A stretch of DNA of 37,935 nucleotides, from contig JAQBRQ010000008.1 in assembly GCA_028286385.1 (NCBI GenBank), positions 1 to 37,935 on the forward strand, in the 5' to 3' direction. Source of the stretch: Candidatus Saccharimonadota bacterium. GTDB lineage: Bacteria > Patescibacteriota > Saccharimonadia > Saccharimonadales > UBA4665. Both the position numbers and the translations under genes were made by a program. Positions 1 through 7,333 of the stretch are shown here, one piece after another (within the stretch, counting starts at the first letter, position 1; the number at the start of each line of letters is the position of its first letter). The notes beneath the pieces are model-generated. The model saw only the letters and a program-made list of their open reading frames with translations. It did no database searches and was not told where the DNA came from.

Positions 1-60
1 GGCTTTTCGTCGCTTCTTTTTTGTATCGCGCTTACCGGCTTTGTAGACGTAATCAGCCAT
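1..60 (-). CDS. Start of an unknown protein, cut by window edge
   Basis: Twenty codons of a minus-strand gene are visible, from an ATG at 58-60 running off the left edge. The peptide begins MADYVYKAGK and becomes very basic (KKKRRK). Its ATG lies eight bases before the end of the upstream LexA-like gene (ATGGCTGA arrangement), so the two are probably translationally coupled. The basic tract could be a nucleic-acid-binding or simply flexible terminus. Too little is present to name a family. The start is inferred from the overlap, not from a clear ribosome binding site. Confidence 0.5.
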   Translation of the reverse strand, partial: MADYVYKAGKRDTKKKRRKA

Positions 61-532
61 CTTGACGGTGTTTAAGAGCTGTTAATCGGGGCATGAAGCT
101 CTGGGCAGCACCATCAAGACCCAAAACTTTGAGCGCGCCGAGCAGCACATACAAGTGATCCAAGCTAGCCACCTTAATTTCGCCGCCCAGGTTTTCGAGC
201 TGACCAAAAGCATGCTCGACTTTTTCGACGAGCCACTTTTCTTCACCAGGTTTAACCTCGTTAGATGTGATCTTAGCTGGCTCATCGCTCGCCTTTACGA
301 CCTCCAGTGATCGTGCGGAGTGGTCACGCTTGCGGAGATGTCCACGCTTGATCAGATTGTTAACATGTAGTGCGACAGTCGCGACCGACGTATATTGCAA
401 ACCCCTCATAATTTCACGATAACTCGGACTGTAGCCATGCTCACCAATAAATTTTTCGATATAACTAAGAAGTTCTTTTTGCTTTTTGGTTGGTCGAACC
501 GCAATTTGATCATTTGTTTGTATTTCGTTCAT
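53..532 (-). CDS. LexA-type winged-helix regulator without protease domain
   Basis: A 159-residue protein. Residues about 10-75 match the LexA DNA-binding domain: a T-x-K-Q-K-E-L-L-x-Y-I opening helix, the GYSPSYREI turn typical of the LexA recognition region, and a wing ending near SLEVV. Full LexA is about 200 residues and carries a C-terminal S24 peptidase with a Ser-Lys dyad and an Ala-Gly cleavage site. None of that is seen. The C-terminal 80 residues look helical and unrelated. It cannot self-cleave in the LexA manner, so either it is not an SOS repressor or it responds to a partner. A -10-like TGGCATACT ends 6 bases before the ATG. It probably heads an operon with the truncated downstream gene. 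Confidence 0.8.
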   Translation of the reverse strand: MNEIQTNDQIAVRPTKKQKELLSYIEKFIGEHGYSPSYREIMRGLQYTSVATVALHVNNLIKRGHLRKRDHSARSLEVVKASDEPAKITSNEVKPGEEKWLVEKVEHAFGQLENLGGEIKVASLDHLYVLLGALKVLGLDGAAQSFMPRLTALKHRQDG

Positions 533-538
533 AACAAT

Positions 539-547
539 AGTATGCCA
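539..547 (-). promoter_or_regulatory. Extended -10 element of the LexA-like gene
   Basis: On the minus strand this reads TGG CATACT, an extended -10 form, and ends 6 bases before the ATG at 532. Transcription would begin at or next to the start codon. No Shine-Dalgarno sequence is visible and no good -35 is seen. Confidence 0.45.
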
Positions 548-597
548 CAGCTTATGCTTTCATTACATAACTTTCCTAACTGATCTTTTGCTCTCCC

Positions 598-650
598 AAA
601 AACCAGGGCACGTGGTAACAACATTGTTTCCACGTTGTTACCACGTGCCC
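598..650 (-). terminator. 17-bp perfect hairpin plus T-run after the GtrA-like gene
   Basis: Arms at 606-622 and 634-650 are perfect 17-bp inverted copies (GGGCACGTGGTAACAAC) around an 11-base loop. On the minus strand the stem is followed after three bases by five T residues (602-598). It lies 22 bases past the GtrA-like stop, so a Rho-independent terminator for that operon is the simplest reading. The stem also lies 60-110 bases upstream of the LexA-like promoter, and a perfect palindrome could instead be an operator. The core CACGTGGTAACAAC is not a LexA box that I recognise. Confidence 0.7.
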
Positions 651-671
651 TCATAAATCGCCGACGACTTT

Positions 672-1091
672 TTAGTGGCTAACTGTTGGTTTTGAGTCGG
701 AAGCTCCGGGGAAAACCCAGTACTTGTACCATAAGTAGCTCCAGACGGTAAAGAAAGCCGCCGAAACAAAAAAGCCAAAATACGGCGTTATGCCAACACG
801 GTTTAGGCCGGCAATAATCAAATAATCGAGTACGAAGCCGATACTTTCAATAAAGATATAGCGTTTTACGTGATCCATTTCACGCATACCAGGATGCGTT
901 CCGGCGAACGCATAGTAGCGTTGGACAAGATAATTTAGCGTCCAGCCTATAATGTCCGCAGCAATTTTAGCCCACAGCCACCAGACATGGAACACCGAGT
1001 AGCCGAGGGCAAAGATGCCGTAGCCACTCCAAAAATAGACACCGCCGCCCAGCATATATTTGCCAAATTGCGCTACGGCTGCCCGGTTCAC
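672..1091 (-). CDS. GtrA-like membrane protein
   Basis: A 139-residue protein with four hydrophobic segments and the GtrA layout: an F-G-K-Y-x-x-x-G-G start, a central N-Y-L-V-Q-R-Y-Y-A-F segment, and a final Trp/Tyr-rich helix (W-S-Y-L-W-Y-K-Y-W-V-F). GtrA proteins are proposed to flip polyprenyl-phosphate-sugars across the cytoplasmic membrane for extracytoplasmic glycosyltransferases. The ATG overlaps the stop of the upstream Wzy-like gene by four bases (ATGA), so both are one transcription unit. No GtrB-type glycosyltransferase lies next to it, unlike the two other GtrA-like genes in this window, so its donor-making partner must be elsewhere. Confidence 0.8.
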   Translation of the reverse strand: MNRAAVAQFGKYMLGGGVYFWSGYGIFALGYSVFHVWWLWAKIAADIIGWTLNYLVQRYYAFAGTHPGMREMDHVKRYIFIESIGFVLDYLIIAGLNRVGITPYFGFFVSAAFFTVWSYLWYKYWVFPGASDSKPTVSH

Positions 1092-2437
1092 TTGCTTGTA
1101 TCTTTAACTGAGTCGGCTTTATCGCTGTCGCTAGTTTTATCGAGCGATGGCGCCATAGCGATACCGGCTAGTCCCCACCAAACATAGGCTAGCGTGTCGT
1201 CAGCCCAAGCGTGAGATAGCAGGTTAACCAGCGTCAGGCCAATCAGACTGGCAAATAAACTCAATGCCAGTGGGTCGGCACGCCGCGACCACAACAGATA
1301 GCCGACGCCGATGTTAATCAGGATAAATAAGGCCATGCCAAGTAAACCGGTTTCCTGCCCTATTTGAATGAAGTAGTTTTCGGCAATGCGGGTTTCATGG
1401 GGGTTGTAGACGCTAGCTGGCCCAGCAGTCCCTGGTCCACCGCCTAAAGGCTCGTGGGCGATGTCGCTGACACCGTCTTTTAAGGCACTGAGGTGCCCAT
1501 CATTCGAGCTAGTTTTAACGACTGACTTGTCTTCGGTGTGGAAGAAGACATTTTGGAACTGCGAATTGTCTCGCAGCGCAAGGCCTAGACCGGCCAGCGC
1601 AATAAGACTCACGCCAGCTACAACCAAAACCTGGCGCTGCAGTTTTTTAGACTGCAAACTGAGACCAAGCACCACTGCGACCGCTACCGCCGCGCCGATC
1701 CAGGCGCTGCGCGAAAAGCTAAAGAACAGCGCGATCAAAGCGCCCCCCAACAGACCAAACTGCCAGTTACGGCGAAGTTTTGTTCGAACTAAGATCATCG
1801 TTAATACAGTGATGGGCACAATTAAATAGGCCCCGAGCGGATTAGCGCCGCGAAGCGTCGAAGCAACACGGACGTAGTTATTGTTGCTGTTGATGGTCTC
1901 AAAAGCATCGATCGTACTGGCGCCGTAACCAAAATGGCTCAAGAAGTTGTTGGGCAGAATAAACGCTTGTAACAGTCCTAACAACACAACGCCACCAGCT
2001 GCCCACAGCACCAAGCCTTGCCAGTGGTAGCGCAAACGGCGAGTACGGAGCGCCGTTGCCCAGGTAACTAAGAAGAACAGCGGGAACCGTAGGTCAACAA
2101 TTAAGCCGTAGCCGAGAGCCTTGGCAGACACATCACCGCGCGAATAAACATACAGCCCGTATAAGACATTGAGCACCACATACGACAATATGAGCCATAC
2201 TAGGCGGCGGGTTAGCGTATGGCTGCGTATTTTATGATCAATGGCTATCAAAAATAGCGTGCCGAGACCGATTATCAGTAGGATAACTTCTTTCCAGAGG
2301 CGCAATGCGGTGTAGTGGCCGATGAAACTGGAAGCCCAGACAGTTAAGAAGGCGTGGAACGGCATCAACAGAAGAATGAGGGCGCTCAAACCGCTTACCC
2401 AAGACAAAATACTATACTTCAGAGCTGATGTTTTCAT
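1088..2437 (-). CDS. O-antigen ligase/polymerase-like membrane protein (Wzy_C type)
   Basis: A 449-residue polytopic protein with about 10-12 hydrophobic segments. The Wzy_C/WaaL hallmark is clear: S-F-S-R-S-A-W-I-G around residues 240-248 followed by a membrane segment, then a large outside loop with E-P-L-G-G-G-P-G-T-A-G near 329-339 and a late His/Glu stretch. The family polymerises undecaprenyl-linked repeat units or ligates glycan to an acceptor. Sequence alone cannot separate polymerase from ligase. It is divergent from the phosphoglycosyl transferase gene at 2467, the enzyme that would start such a lipid-linked unit, and the two share a 29-base spacer. No strong Shine-Dalgarno sequence precedes the ATG. 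Confidence 0.85.
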   Translation of the reverse strand: MKTSALKYSILSWVSGLSALILLLMPFHAFLTVWASSFIGHYTALRLWKEVILLIIGLGTLFLIAIDHKIRSHTLTRRLVWLILSYVVLNVLYGLYVYSRGDVSAKALGYGLIVDLRFPLFFLVTWATALRTRRLRYHWQGLVLWAAGGVVLLGLLQAFILPNNFLSHFGYGASTIDAFETINSNNNYVRVASTLRGANPLGAYLIVPITVLTMILVRTKLRRNWQFGLLGGALIALFFSFSRSAWIGAAVAVAVVLGLSLQSKKLQRQVLVVAGVSLIALAGLGLALRDNSQFQNVFFHTEDKSVVKTSSNDGHLSALKDGVSDIAHEPLGGGPGTAGPASVYNPHETRIAENYFIQIGQETGLLGMALFILINIGVGYLLWSRRADPLALSLFASLIGLTLVNLLSHAWADDTLAYVWWGLAGIAMAPSLDKTSDSDKADSVKDTSK

Positions 2438-2440
2438 AAA

Positions 2441-2457
2441 TGCTATAATTCAGTATA
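2441..2457. promoter_or_regulatory. Face-to-face divergent -10 elements
   Basis: The plus strand carries a textbook extended -10, TGCTATAAT (2441-2449), 17 bases before the ATG at 2467. Two bases on, the minus strand has TATACT (2457-2452), 14 bases before the ATG at 2437. Each promoter's melting region overlaps the other's initiation region, so the two polymerases should compete. Positions are read directly; activity is inferred. Confidence 0.55.
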
Positions 2458-2466
2458 TAGTCTCTC

Positions 2467-3909
2467 ATGAAAAACAACACTTCCACCGTCTATAACGTCT
2501 GCTTGGTAATCGGTGATGCTCTAGCCGTAATCCTCGCTTTTAGTGTGGCCTACATCCTTAGAGTAACGGTTAGCCATGAGCCGCTGAGCGCCAGTGTTGG
2601 CGCCGAATCATATCTTTACGCGCTTGTCAGCCTGTTACCGTTCTGGATCCTGATCTTTGCACTTCTCGGCCTCTACCAATCCCGTGTTTATGATAAGCGC
2701 TTCAGTGAGCTCGGACGCCTGCTCGTCGGCTCATTCATCGGCATTTTGTTTGTGATTAGCTACAGCTACATTACCAACACCCCTATTTTCCCTGCACGTT
2801 TAGTTACCGCCTACAGTTTCGGCCTGGGCTTCTTCTTTGTGTTGCTATTCCGCACCATCGCCCGTGGCATCCGCCGCGAGCTGTTCAGTTATGGCTACAG
2901 CATCAACAACACTCTGCTTGTGGGCGACACAACAACGACACACCGTTTGATTGATGCGCTCGGCAACACCAAAGTTACTGGCTACCGCGTGATCGGCATC
3001 GTGGGCGGCATCAAGCACCGTTTGCAGCGCGACACGCCGTATAAGAGTTTTAAAAACTTTGCCGAAGCGATGGATCAGCTTAAGAACAAGCAAATTCATA
3101 CGATTATCCAGACCGAGCTGTACCCCGAAACTGAGCGTAACGACGAAATCTTAACCTATGCCCAAGAGCATCATATTGCCTACCGTTTCGTACCGGGAAA
3201 CAGCGAACTATTCGTCGGTAAAATTGAAGTCGATCTTTTCCATGCCGTGCCGATTATTGCCGTTCACCAGACTTCTCTGATTGGCTGGGGCCAGGTCGTC
3301 AAGCGCATGACTGATGTTGTGCTTGGCGGCCTGTTTTTACTGTTGGCATCACCGTTTATGCTGCTGATTGCGCTGGCTATTAAGTTGACTGATGGCGGCC
3401 CAGTCTTCTTTAGGCACGAACGCTTGAGCCGCTACGATAGCAAGGTTCGCATCTTTAAATTCCGTTCCAATAATATTCGCTATAACGGCTTGGAGCCCGA
3501 GGAAGCCTTTGCAAAAATGGGTCGGCCTGACCTCCTCAAAGAATATCGCGAAAATGGCGACAGGCTCGATAAAGACCCCCGAGTGACAACTGTTGGACGT
3601 TTCCTGCGCGCCGCCAGCCTCGACGAATTACCACAACTAATCAACGTTATTCGCGGCGATATTAGCCTGGTTGGCCCGCGGGCATTAGTTGCTTATGAGC
3701 TCGACAAATACGCGCAAAAGAATCTTATTCTCAGTGTTAAATCCGGTTTGACCGGTTTGGCGCAAATCTCCGGTGTCAGTGATCTCAGCTTCGAAGAACG
3801 TCGTAAACTCGACCTCTATTATGTGCAGAACTGGAGCTTCTGGAACGACATGGTAATTCTGGTTAAAACAATCTGGGTGGTGCTATTTCATAAGGGAACC
3901 CGCGGATGA
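2467..3909 (+). CDS. Polyprenyl glycosylphosphotransferase (WbaP/WcaJ-type)
   Basis: A 480-residue protein with the usual three parts: four N-terminal membrane segments (about residues 10-130), a Rossmann-like CoA-binding region (about 140-255), and a C-terminal bacterial sugar transferase domain from about 279. The last holds the reentrant helix (K-R-M-T-D-V-V-L), the K-F-R-S motif near 329, D-E-L-P-Q-L-I-N-V, and S-L-V-G-P-R. It transfers a sugar-1-phosphate from a UDP-sugar to undecaprenyl phosphate, starting a lipid-linked glycan. The loop after K-F-R-S is longer than in many members. It heads a tight three-gene operon with a GT4 and galE, all joined by ATGA overlaps, which suggests a UDP-galactose or UDP-glucose-derived first sugar (inference). 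Confidence 0.92.
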   Translation: MKNNTSTVYNVCLVIGDALAVILAFSVAYILRVTVSHEPLSASVGAESYLYALVSLLPFWILIFALLGLYQSRVYDKRFSELGRLLVGSFIGILFVISYSYITNTPIFPARLVTAYSFGLGFFFVLLFRTIARGIRRELFSYGYSINNTLLVGDTTTTHRLIDALGNTKVTGYRVIGIVGGIKHRLQRDTPYKSFKNFAEAMDQLKNKQIHTIIQTELYPETERNDEILTYAQEHHIAYRFVPGNSELFVGKIEVDLFHAVPIIAVHQTSLIGWGQVVKRMTDVVLGGLFLLLASPFMLLIALAIKLTDGGPVFFRHERLSRYDSKVRIFKFRSNNIRYNGLEPEEAFAKMGRPDLLKEYRENGDRLDKDPRVTTVGRFLRAASLDELPQLINVIRGDISLVGPRALVAYELDKYAQKNLILSVKSGLTGLAQISGVSDLSFEERRKLDLYYVQNWSFWNDMVILVKTIWVVLFHKGTRG

Positions 3910-5027
3910 GCGCCGCGCCTAAACAAAAGGTCGCTATTGTTTGCGACTGGCTGACCGGCATCGGCGGCGCCGAACGAGTTGTGCTGGAGTTGCACCGGAT
4001 GTACCCCGACGCGCCAATTTACACCTCGCAGTACGACCCCAGCCGCATCAGTTGGTTCGACGATGCCGATGTTCGCACTACCTCGCTTCAAAAACTACCA
4101 AAGCGACTCAAAAAGTTTTTACCGCTATTGCGCGCCTGGACATTTAGCCGTCTAGATCTCAGCGACTACGACCTGGTAATTTCCAGTAGCGGCGCCGAAG
4201 CCAAAGGTATCAAAACCGGCCGGGACACTACTCATATCTGTTACTGCCACTCGCCGACGCATTATTATTGGATACGCCACGACGAATATCTCAAGAACCC
4301 GGGCTTCCCGCGAGGACTCAACTGGCTGGCCCGTTTTGGCCTTAAGGCCCTGGTTGGCCCACTGCAGCGTTGGGACAAGCATGCTGCCAAGCAACCTGAT
4401 GTTATCATCGCCAACTCCACCCACACTCAAGCAATGATCAAGCGCTACTACAAACGTGATTCGACGGTCGTGTTCCCGCCGGTAGATATTGATCGATTCA
4501 AGCCCCTTGGCAAGGCCACCTCGCGCCATGGCTTTGTGGTGGCTGGCCGCCAAACGCCCTACAAGCGCATCGACCTAGCCGTGCAAGCCTGCACCGACCT
4601 CAAAGTGCCATTGGTAGTGATTGGCGACGGCCCGGACCACAAACGGCTCGAGAAGCTGGCTGGCCGCAACGTGACATTTTTAAGCAACGTCAACGATAAC
4701 GACATCGTGCAGCACTTCCAATCCGCCCTCGGCTTCATCATGCCTAGCATGGATGACTTCGGCATCGTTGCCGTCGAAGCTCTAGCGGCCGGCACGCCAG
4801 TGATTGCCTACTCCCGCGGCGGCTCGCTCGATTACATAACCCCACGAACCGGCATATTCTTCGAAAAGCAAACCGTCAAAAGTCTGACTGCCGCCCTTGA
4901 GACTGCCCTTACCAAGTCGTTTAATTACGAACACATCGCCGAACACGCTGGGCAGTTCTCGGTGCCGGCTTTTCGTAAGAGCATGCAAGGCGTTATAGAC
5001 GAAAGCGTAGCCAAAAAAGCCTCATGA
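3906..5027 (+). CDS. Family 4 glycosyltransferase (WbaZ-like)
   Basis: A 373-residue GT-B fold enzyme. The N-terminal domain has the G-G-A-E-R-V acceptor-side motif near residue 20. The C-terminal domain has G-R-Q-T-P-Y-K-R-I-D, V-I-G-D-G-P and the donor-site motif D-D-F-G-I-V-A-V-E near 282, where Asp replaces the first Glu of the common E-x7-E pattern. It resembles mannosyl- or rhamnosyl-transferases of lipid-linked repeat-unit assembly. ATGA overlaps couple it to the phosphoglycosyl transferase before it and galE after it, so it probably adds the second sugar. Donor and linkage cannot be read from the sequence. Confidence 0.88.
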   Translation: MSAAPKQKVAIVCDWLTGIGGAERVVLELHRMYPDAPIYTSQYDPSRISWFDDADVRTTSLQKLPKRLKKFLPLLRAWTFSRLDLSDYDLVISSSGAEAKGIKTGRDTTHICYCHSPTHYYWIRHDEYLKNPGFPRGLNWLARFGLKALVGPLQRWDKHAAKQPDVIIANSTHTQAMIKRYYKRDSTVVFPPVDIDRFKPLGKATSRHGFVVAGRQTPYKRIDLAVQACTDLKVPLVVIGDGPDHKRLEKLAGRNVTFLSNVNDNDIVQHFQSALGFIMPSMDDFGIVAVEALAAGTPVIAYSRGGSLDYITPRTGIFFEKQTVKSLTAALETALTKSFNYEHIAEHAGQFSVPAFRKSMQGVIDESVAKKAS

Positions 5028-6055
5028 AGACAATTTTAGTCACTGGTGGTGCTGGCTTTATCGGATCACACACCGTTGTGGAATTGGTGCGAGCTGGTTA
5101 TCGCCCGATTATTGTCGATGACTTTAGTAACTCCGAACATTCGGTCATAGTAAATTTACAAAAGTTGCTAGGCCAAACCATTACTTGCTACGAACAGGAT
5201 TACACGTATCAAAGTAAGCTTCGTAAAATTATTGAAGACGAAAAAGTAGACGGCATCATTCACTTTGCGGCCTTTAAGCAGGTGGGCGAATCAGTCAAAG
5301 AACCCCTAAAGTATTACACGAACAATGTCAGTGGGTTGATTGGCTTACTGGAGATGGCTGCCGCCTACAAGATTAAGCACTTTGTATTTTCGTCGTCTTG
5401 CACGGTGTACGGCGAGCCCAAAAAACTGCCAGTCACCGAAGATAGCCCACTGCAGCCAGCCGAATCACCTTATGGCGCCACCAAGCAAATGGGCGAATCA
5501 ATCCTGAGGGATGTTACGACGGCCAGCGAGATCTCTAACGCGATGAGCCTGCGCTACTTTAACCCAATTGGCGCGCACCCTTCGGCCCTTATTGGAGAAC
5601 TGCCCCGTGGAGTACCAGCCAACCTCGTGCCATTTATTACGCAAACCGCGGCTGGGTTGCGAGAGAAACTGACCGTCTACGGCGACGATTATCCGACAGA
5701 TGACGGCAGCTGCATTCGCGACTACATTCACGTCGTTGATCTTGCCAAGGCGCATGTTAGCGCGCTTGCTTTGCTAGAAAACAAGCAGGCATCCTATTAC
5801 GACGTAGTAAATATCGGTACCGGCAAGGGCTCGAGCGTCCTGGAGCTACTAAAGACATTTGAGTCAGTCACCGGTGTAAAATTGAATTACGAGATTGGCC
5901 CACGCCGCAAAGGCGACATTACCAGCACCTACGCGTCAGTCGGTAAAGCAGCCGGGCTACTAGGCTGGCAGGCCGAAAAAACTCTGGAAGATTCACTGGT
6001 GGATGCTTGGCGTTGGCAACAGACTCTGAGCAACGAAGAGCCTGAAGAGTCTTAA
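5024..6055 (+). CDS. galE: UDP-glucose 4-epimerase
   Basis: A 343-residue short-chain dehydrogenase of the extended type. It has the NAD-binding G-G-A-G-F-I-G-S-H at residues 8-16, the S-S-C-T-V-Y-G catalytic serine stretch near 124-130 and Y-G-A-T-K around 149, as in GalE. A late R-R-K-G-D segment matches the GalE C-terminal domain. It interconverts UDP-glucose and UDP-galactose, and may accept N-acetyl forms. Last gene of the 2467-6055 operon. Its TAA overlaps by four bases with the stop of the convergent Nudix-like gene, leaving no room for a terminator between them. Confidence 0.93.
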   Translation: MKTILVTGGAGFIGSHTVVELVRAGYRPIIVDDFSNSEHSVIVNLQKLLGQTITCYEQDYTYQSKLRKIIEDEKVDGIIHFAAFKQVGESVKEPLKYYTNNVSGLIGLLEMAAAYKIKHFVFSSSCTVYGEPKKLPVTEDSPLQPAESPYGATKQMGESILRDVTTASEISNAMSLRYFNPIGAHPSALIGELPRGVPANLVPFITQTAAGLREKLTVYGDDYPTDDGSCIRDYIHVVDLAKAHVSALALLENKQASYYDVVNIGTGKGSSVLELLKTFESVTGVKLNYEIGPRRKGDITSTYASVGKAAGLLGWQAEKTLEDSLVDAWRWQQTLSNEEPEES

Positions 6056-6570
6056 GTCGCTGCTTGGGATTCTTGAAAATTCTTGGCAGCCATCATAATA
6101 AAACTTTGCTGTGATTCCATGAGGCCTTCGGGCAATTCATTGACTGGATAAAACGTGCCGATGCGCGGTTCGCCAATAACTTCAATCCAGTAGAGCTGCG
6201 CTTGTTCTGCACCGCGTTTGCTCTCATGGAAAATACTTCCCACATAATTAGGTTGGCCGACTTCAGTGTCTATTAGTTCGTCTTCCAGGATACGTTTAAA
6301 GGCCTGCCAGTCGTCCTGCTTGCCTTTATGGACATCTGTTGCCCTGACCACAGTTCCGGGCGTGTGCAGCATGCTCGGCCACAATGCGTCGTCTTCTGGC
6401 CGAGCGATTAGCAGCACCTCGCACTGTCCGCTGTGCATGCGAAGCGGCACAAATTCCACGATTGGTAAGGCGACTAATCGAGCGATTTGTTCAAAAATTG
6501 GATACGGCAAAAAACCAGGCTCAAATTGCTTGAGTAGCTCAGCTGTTTTTTGAATATTGGCTTCGTTCAT
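6052..6570 (-). CDS. Nudix-fold protein with degraded catalytic box
   Basis: A 172-residue protein from the ATG at 6570, which begins two bases after the stop of the upstream HAD gene. A longer reading from 6621 would overlap that gene by 49 bases and adds no conserved residues. The middle has a Nudix-like layout: V-L-L-I-A-R-P-E strand, P-G-T-V-V-R glycine turn, and A-F-K-R-I-L-E-D-E-L helix. The canonical G-x5-E-x7-R-E-x-x-E-E-x-G-x box is not intact, since the insert before the helix is longer and the R-E-x2-E-E residues are largely missing. It may bind a nucleotide-sugar or nucleotide without hydrolysing it. Co-transcription with the phosphomannomutase-like and ManC genes suggests a link to GDP-mannose. 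Confidence 0.6.
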   Translation of the reverse strand: MNEANIQKTAELLKQFEPGFLPYPIFEQIARLVALPIVEFVPLRMHSGQCEVLLIARPEDDALWPSMLHTPGTVVRATDVHKGKQDDWQAFKRILEDELIDTEVGQPNYVGSIFHESKRGAEQAQLYWIEVIGEPRIGTFYPVNELPEGLMESQQSFIMMAAKNFQESQAAT

Positions 6571-6572
6571 GG

Positions 6573-7325
6573 CTATAGTACGTGCAGAATTGCCTGAAGC
6601 GATCGAGCAGTGTCCTGCCAATGAGAAACTTCGAGGCTGTCGATACCCATAGCCTTTACTGGATAGTCATTACCGCCCTCTTGAAGGCGGTCGCCCATAA
6701 ATAAAATGTCGTCTTTGCCAATCTGAAGAATGTCCATGAGCTTAGTCATTCCATAAGCCTTATCAATGCCCAGCTTTGTAATATCAATGGACGTTGAGCC
6801 GCCAGCCCTGACTTCAAACTGAGGTATCATCTCGGCGACAATGCCGCGGACCTTAAGTTTTTTAGTATTGTCCGGGTCCCACTCTTCTTTGGCATCGATA
6901 GGTGCCTCCTGGCCAAGGGCAGAAAACGTAATCTGGCTGCCGCGATCTTCAATTTGCTCTCCCCAAAGTTTTTCTTTATCAAATCCGGCCCTCTTGACAC
7001 CCTCAGTAAGTGCGGTAATAATTTCAGCTTTTTCTGCCTCGGTGAAATCTTCTGCGTACACCTGTTCCCAATCGTTTTTTACAAGATTGAAAGTAAAGTA
7101 TCGCGTTCCGCAGGTTGGCATAAGGTGTAGACGCTCTAATTTAGCCGGCTCCGCCTTAAGATTACCGAGTAATTGTTTTTCGAATTGGCCGAACTTGCCA
7201 CCAGAGATAACACACACCTGAAAATGGTCGAGCAGCTCATTAAGTAGCTCAGACATGCGATCTGGCAATGGAGATTTGCTTTCAGCAAGAGTACCGTCCA
7301 GATCAAAGGCAATTAGTTTTTTCAT
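6573..7325 (-). CDS. HAD-IIB phosphatase/phosphomannomutase-like enzyme
   Basis: A 250-residue HAD-superfamily protein. Motif I is F-D-L-D-G-T (Asp8 nucleophile, Asp10), motif II is the V-I-S-G-G stretch near residue 40, and the late G-D-x-x-x-E-G-G-N-D-Y-P-V motif supplies the metal-binding acid. A type IIB cap lies between. Length and layout resemble eukaryotic-type phosphomannomutases and sucrose-phosphatase-like HAD proteins. Sitting directly after manC, it is the natural candidate to make mannose-1-phosphate from mannose-6-phosphate. A generic sugar phosphatase is the alternative. AGGAG, overlapping the manC stop, provides the ribosome site. Confidence 0.8.
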   Translation of the reverse strand: MKKLIAFDLDGTLAESKSPLPDRMSELLNELLDHFQVCVISGGKFGQFEKQLLGNLKAEPAKLERLHLMPTCGTRYFTFNLVKNDWEQVYAEDFTEAEKAEIITALTEGVKRAGFDKEKLWGEQIEDRGSQITFSALGQEAPIDAKEEWDPDNTKKLKVRGIVAEMIPQFEVRAGGSTSIDITKLGIDKAYGMTKLMDILQIGKDDILFMGDRLQEGGNDYPVKAMGIDSLEVSHWQDTARSLQAILHVL

Positions 7326-7333
7326 GCTTGCTC

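Noticed and set aside
4152-4553. 133-codon open frame opposite the 3906 glycosyltransferase
   Set aside because: Fully inside a well-supported gene with clear motifs on the other strand; no family features.
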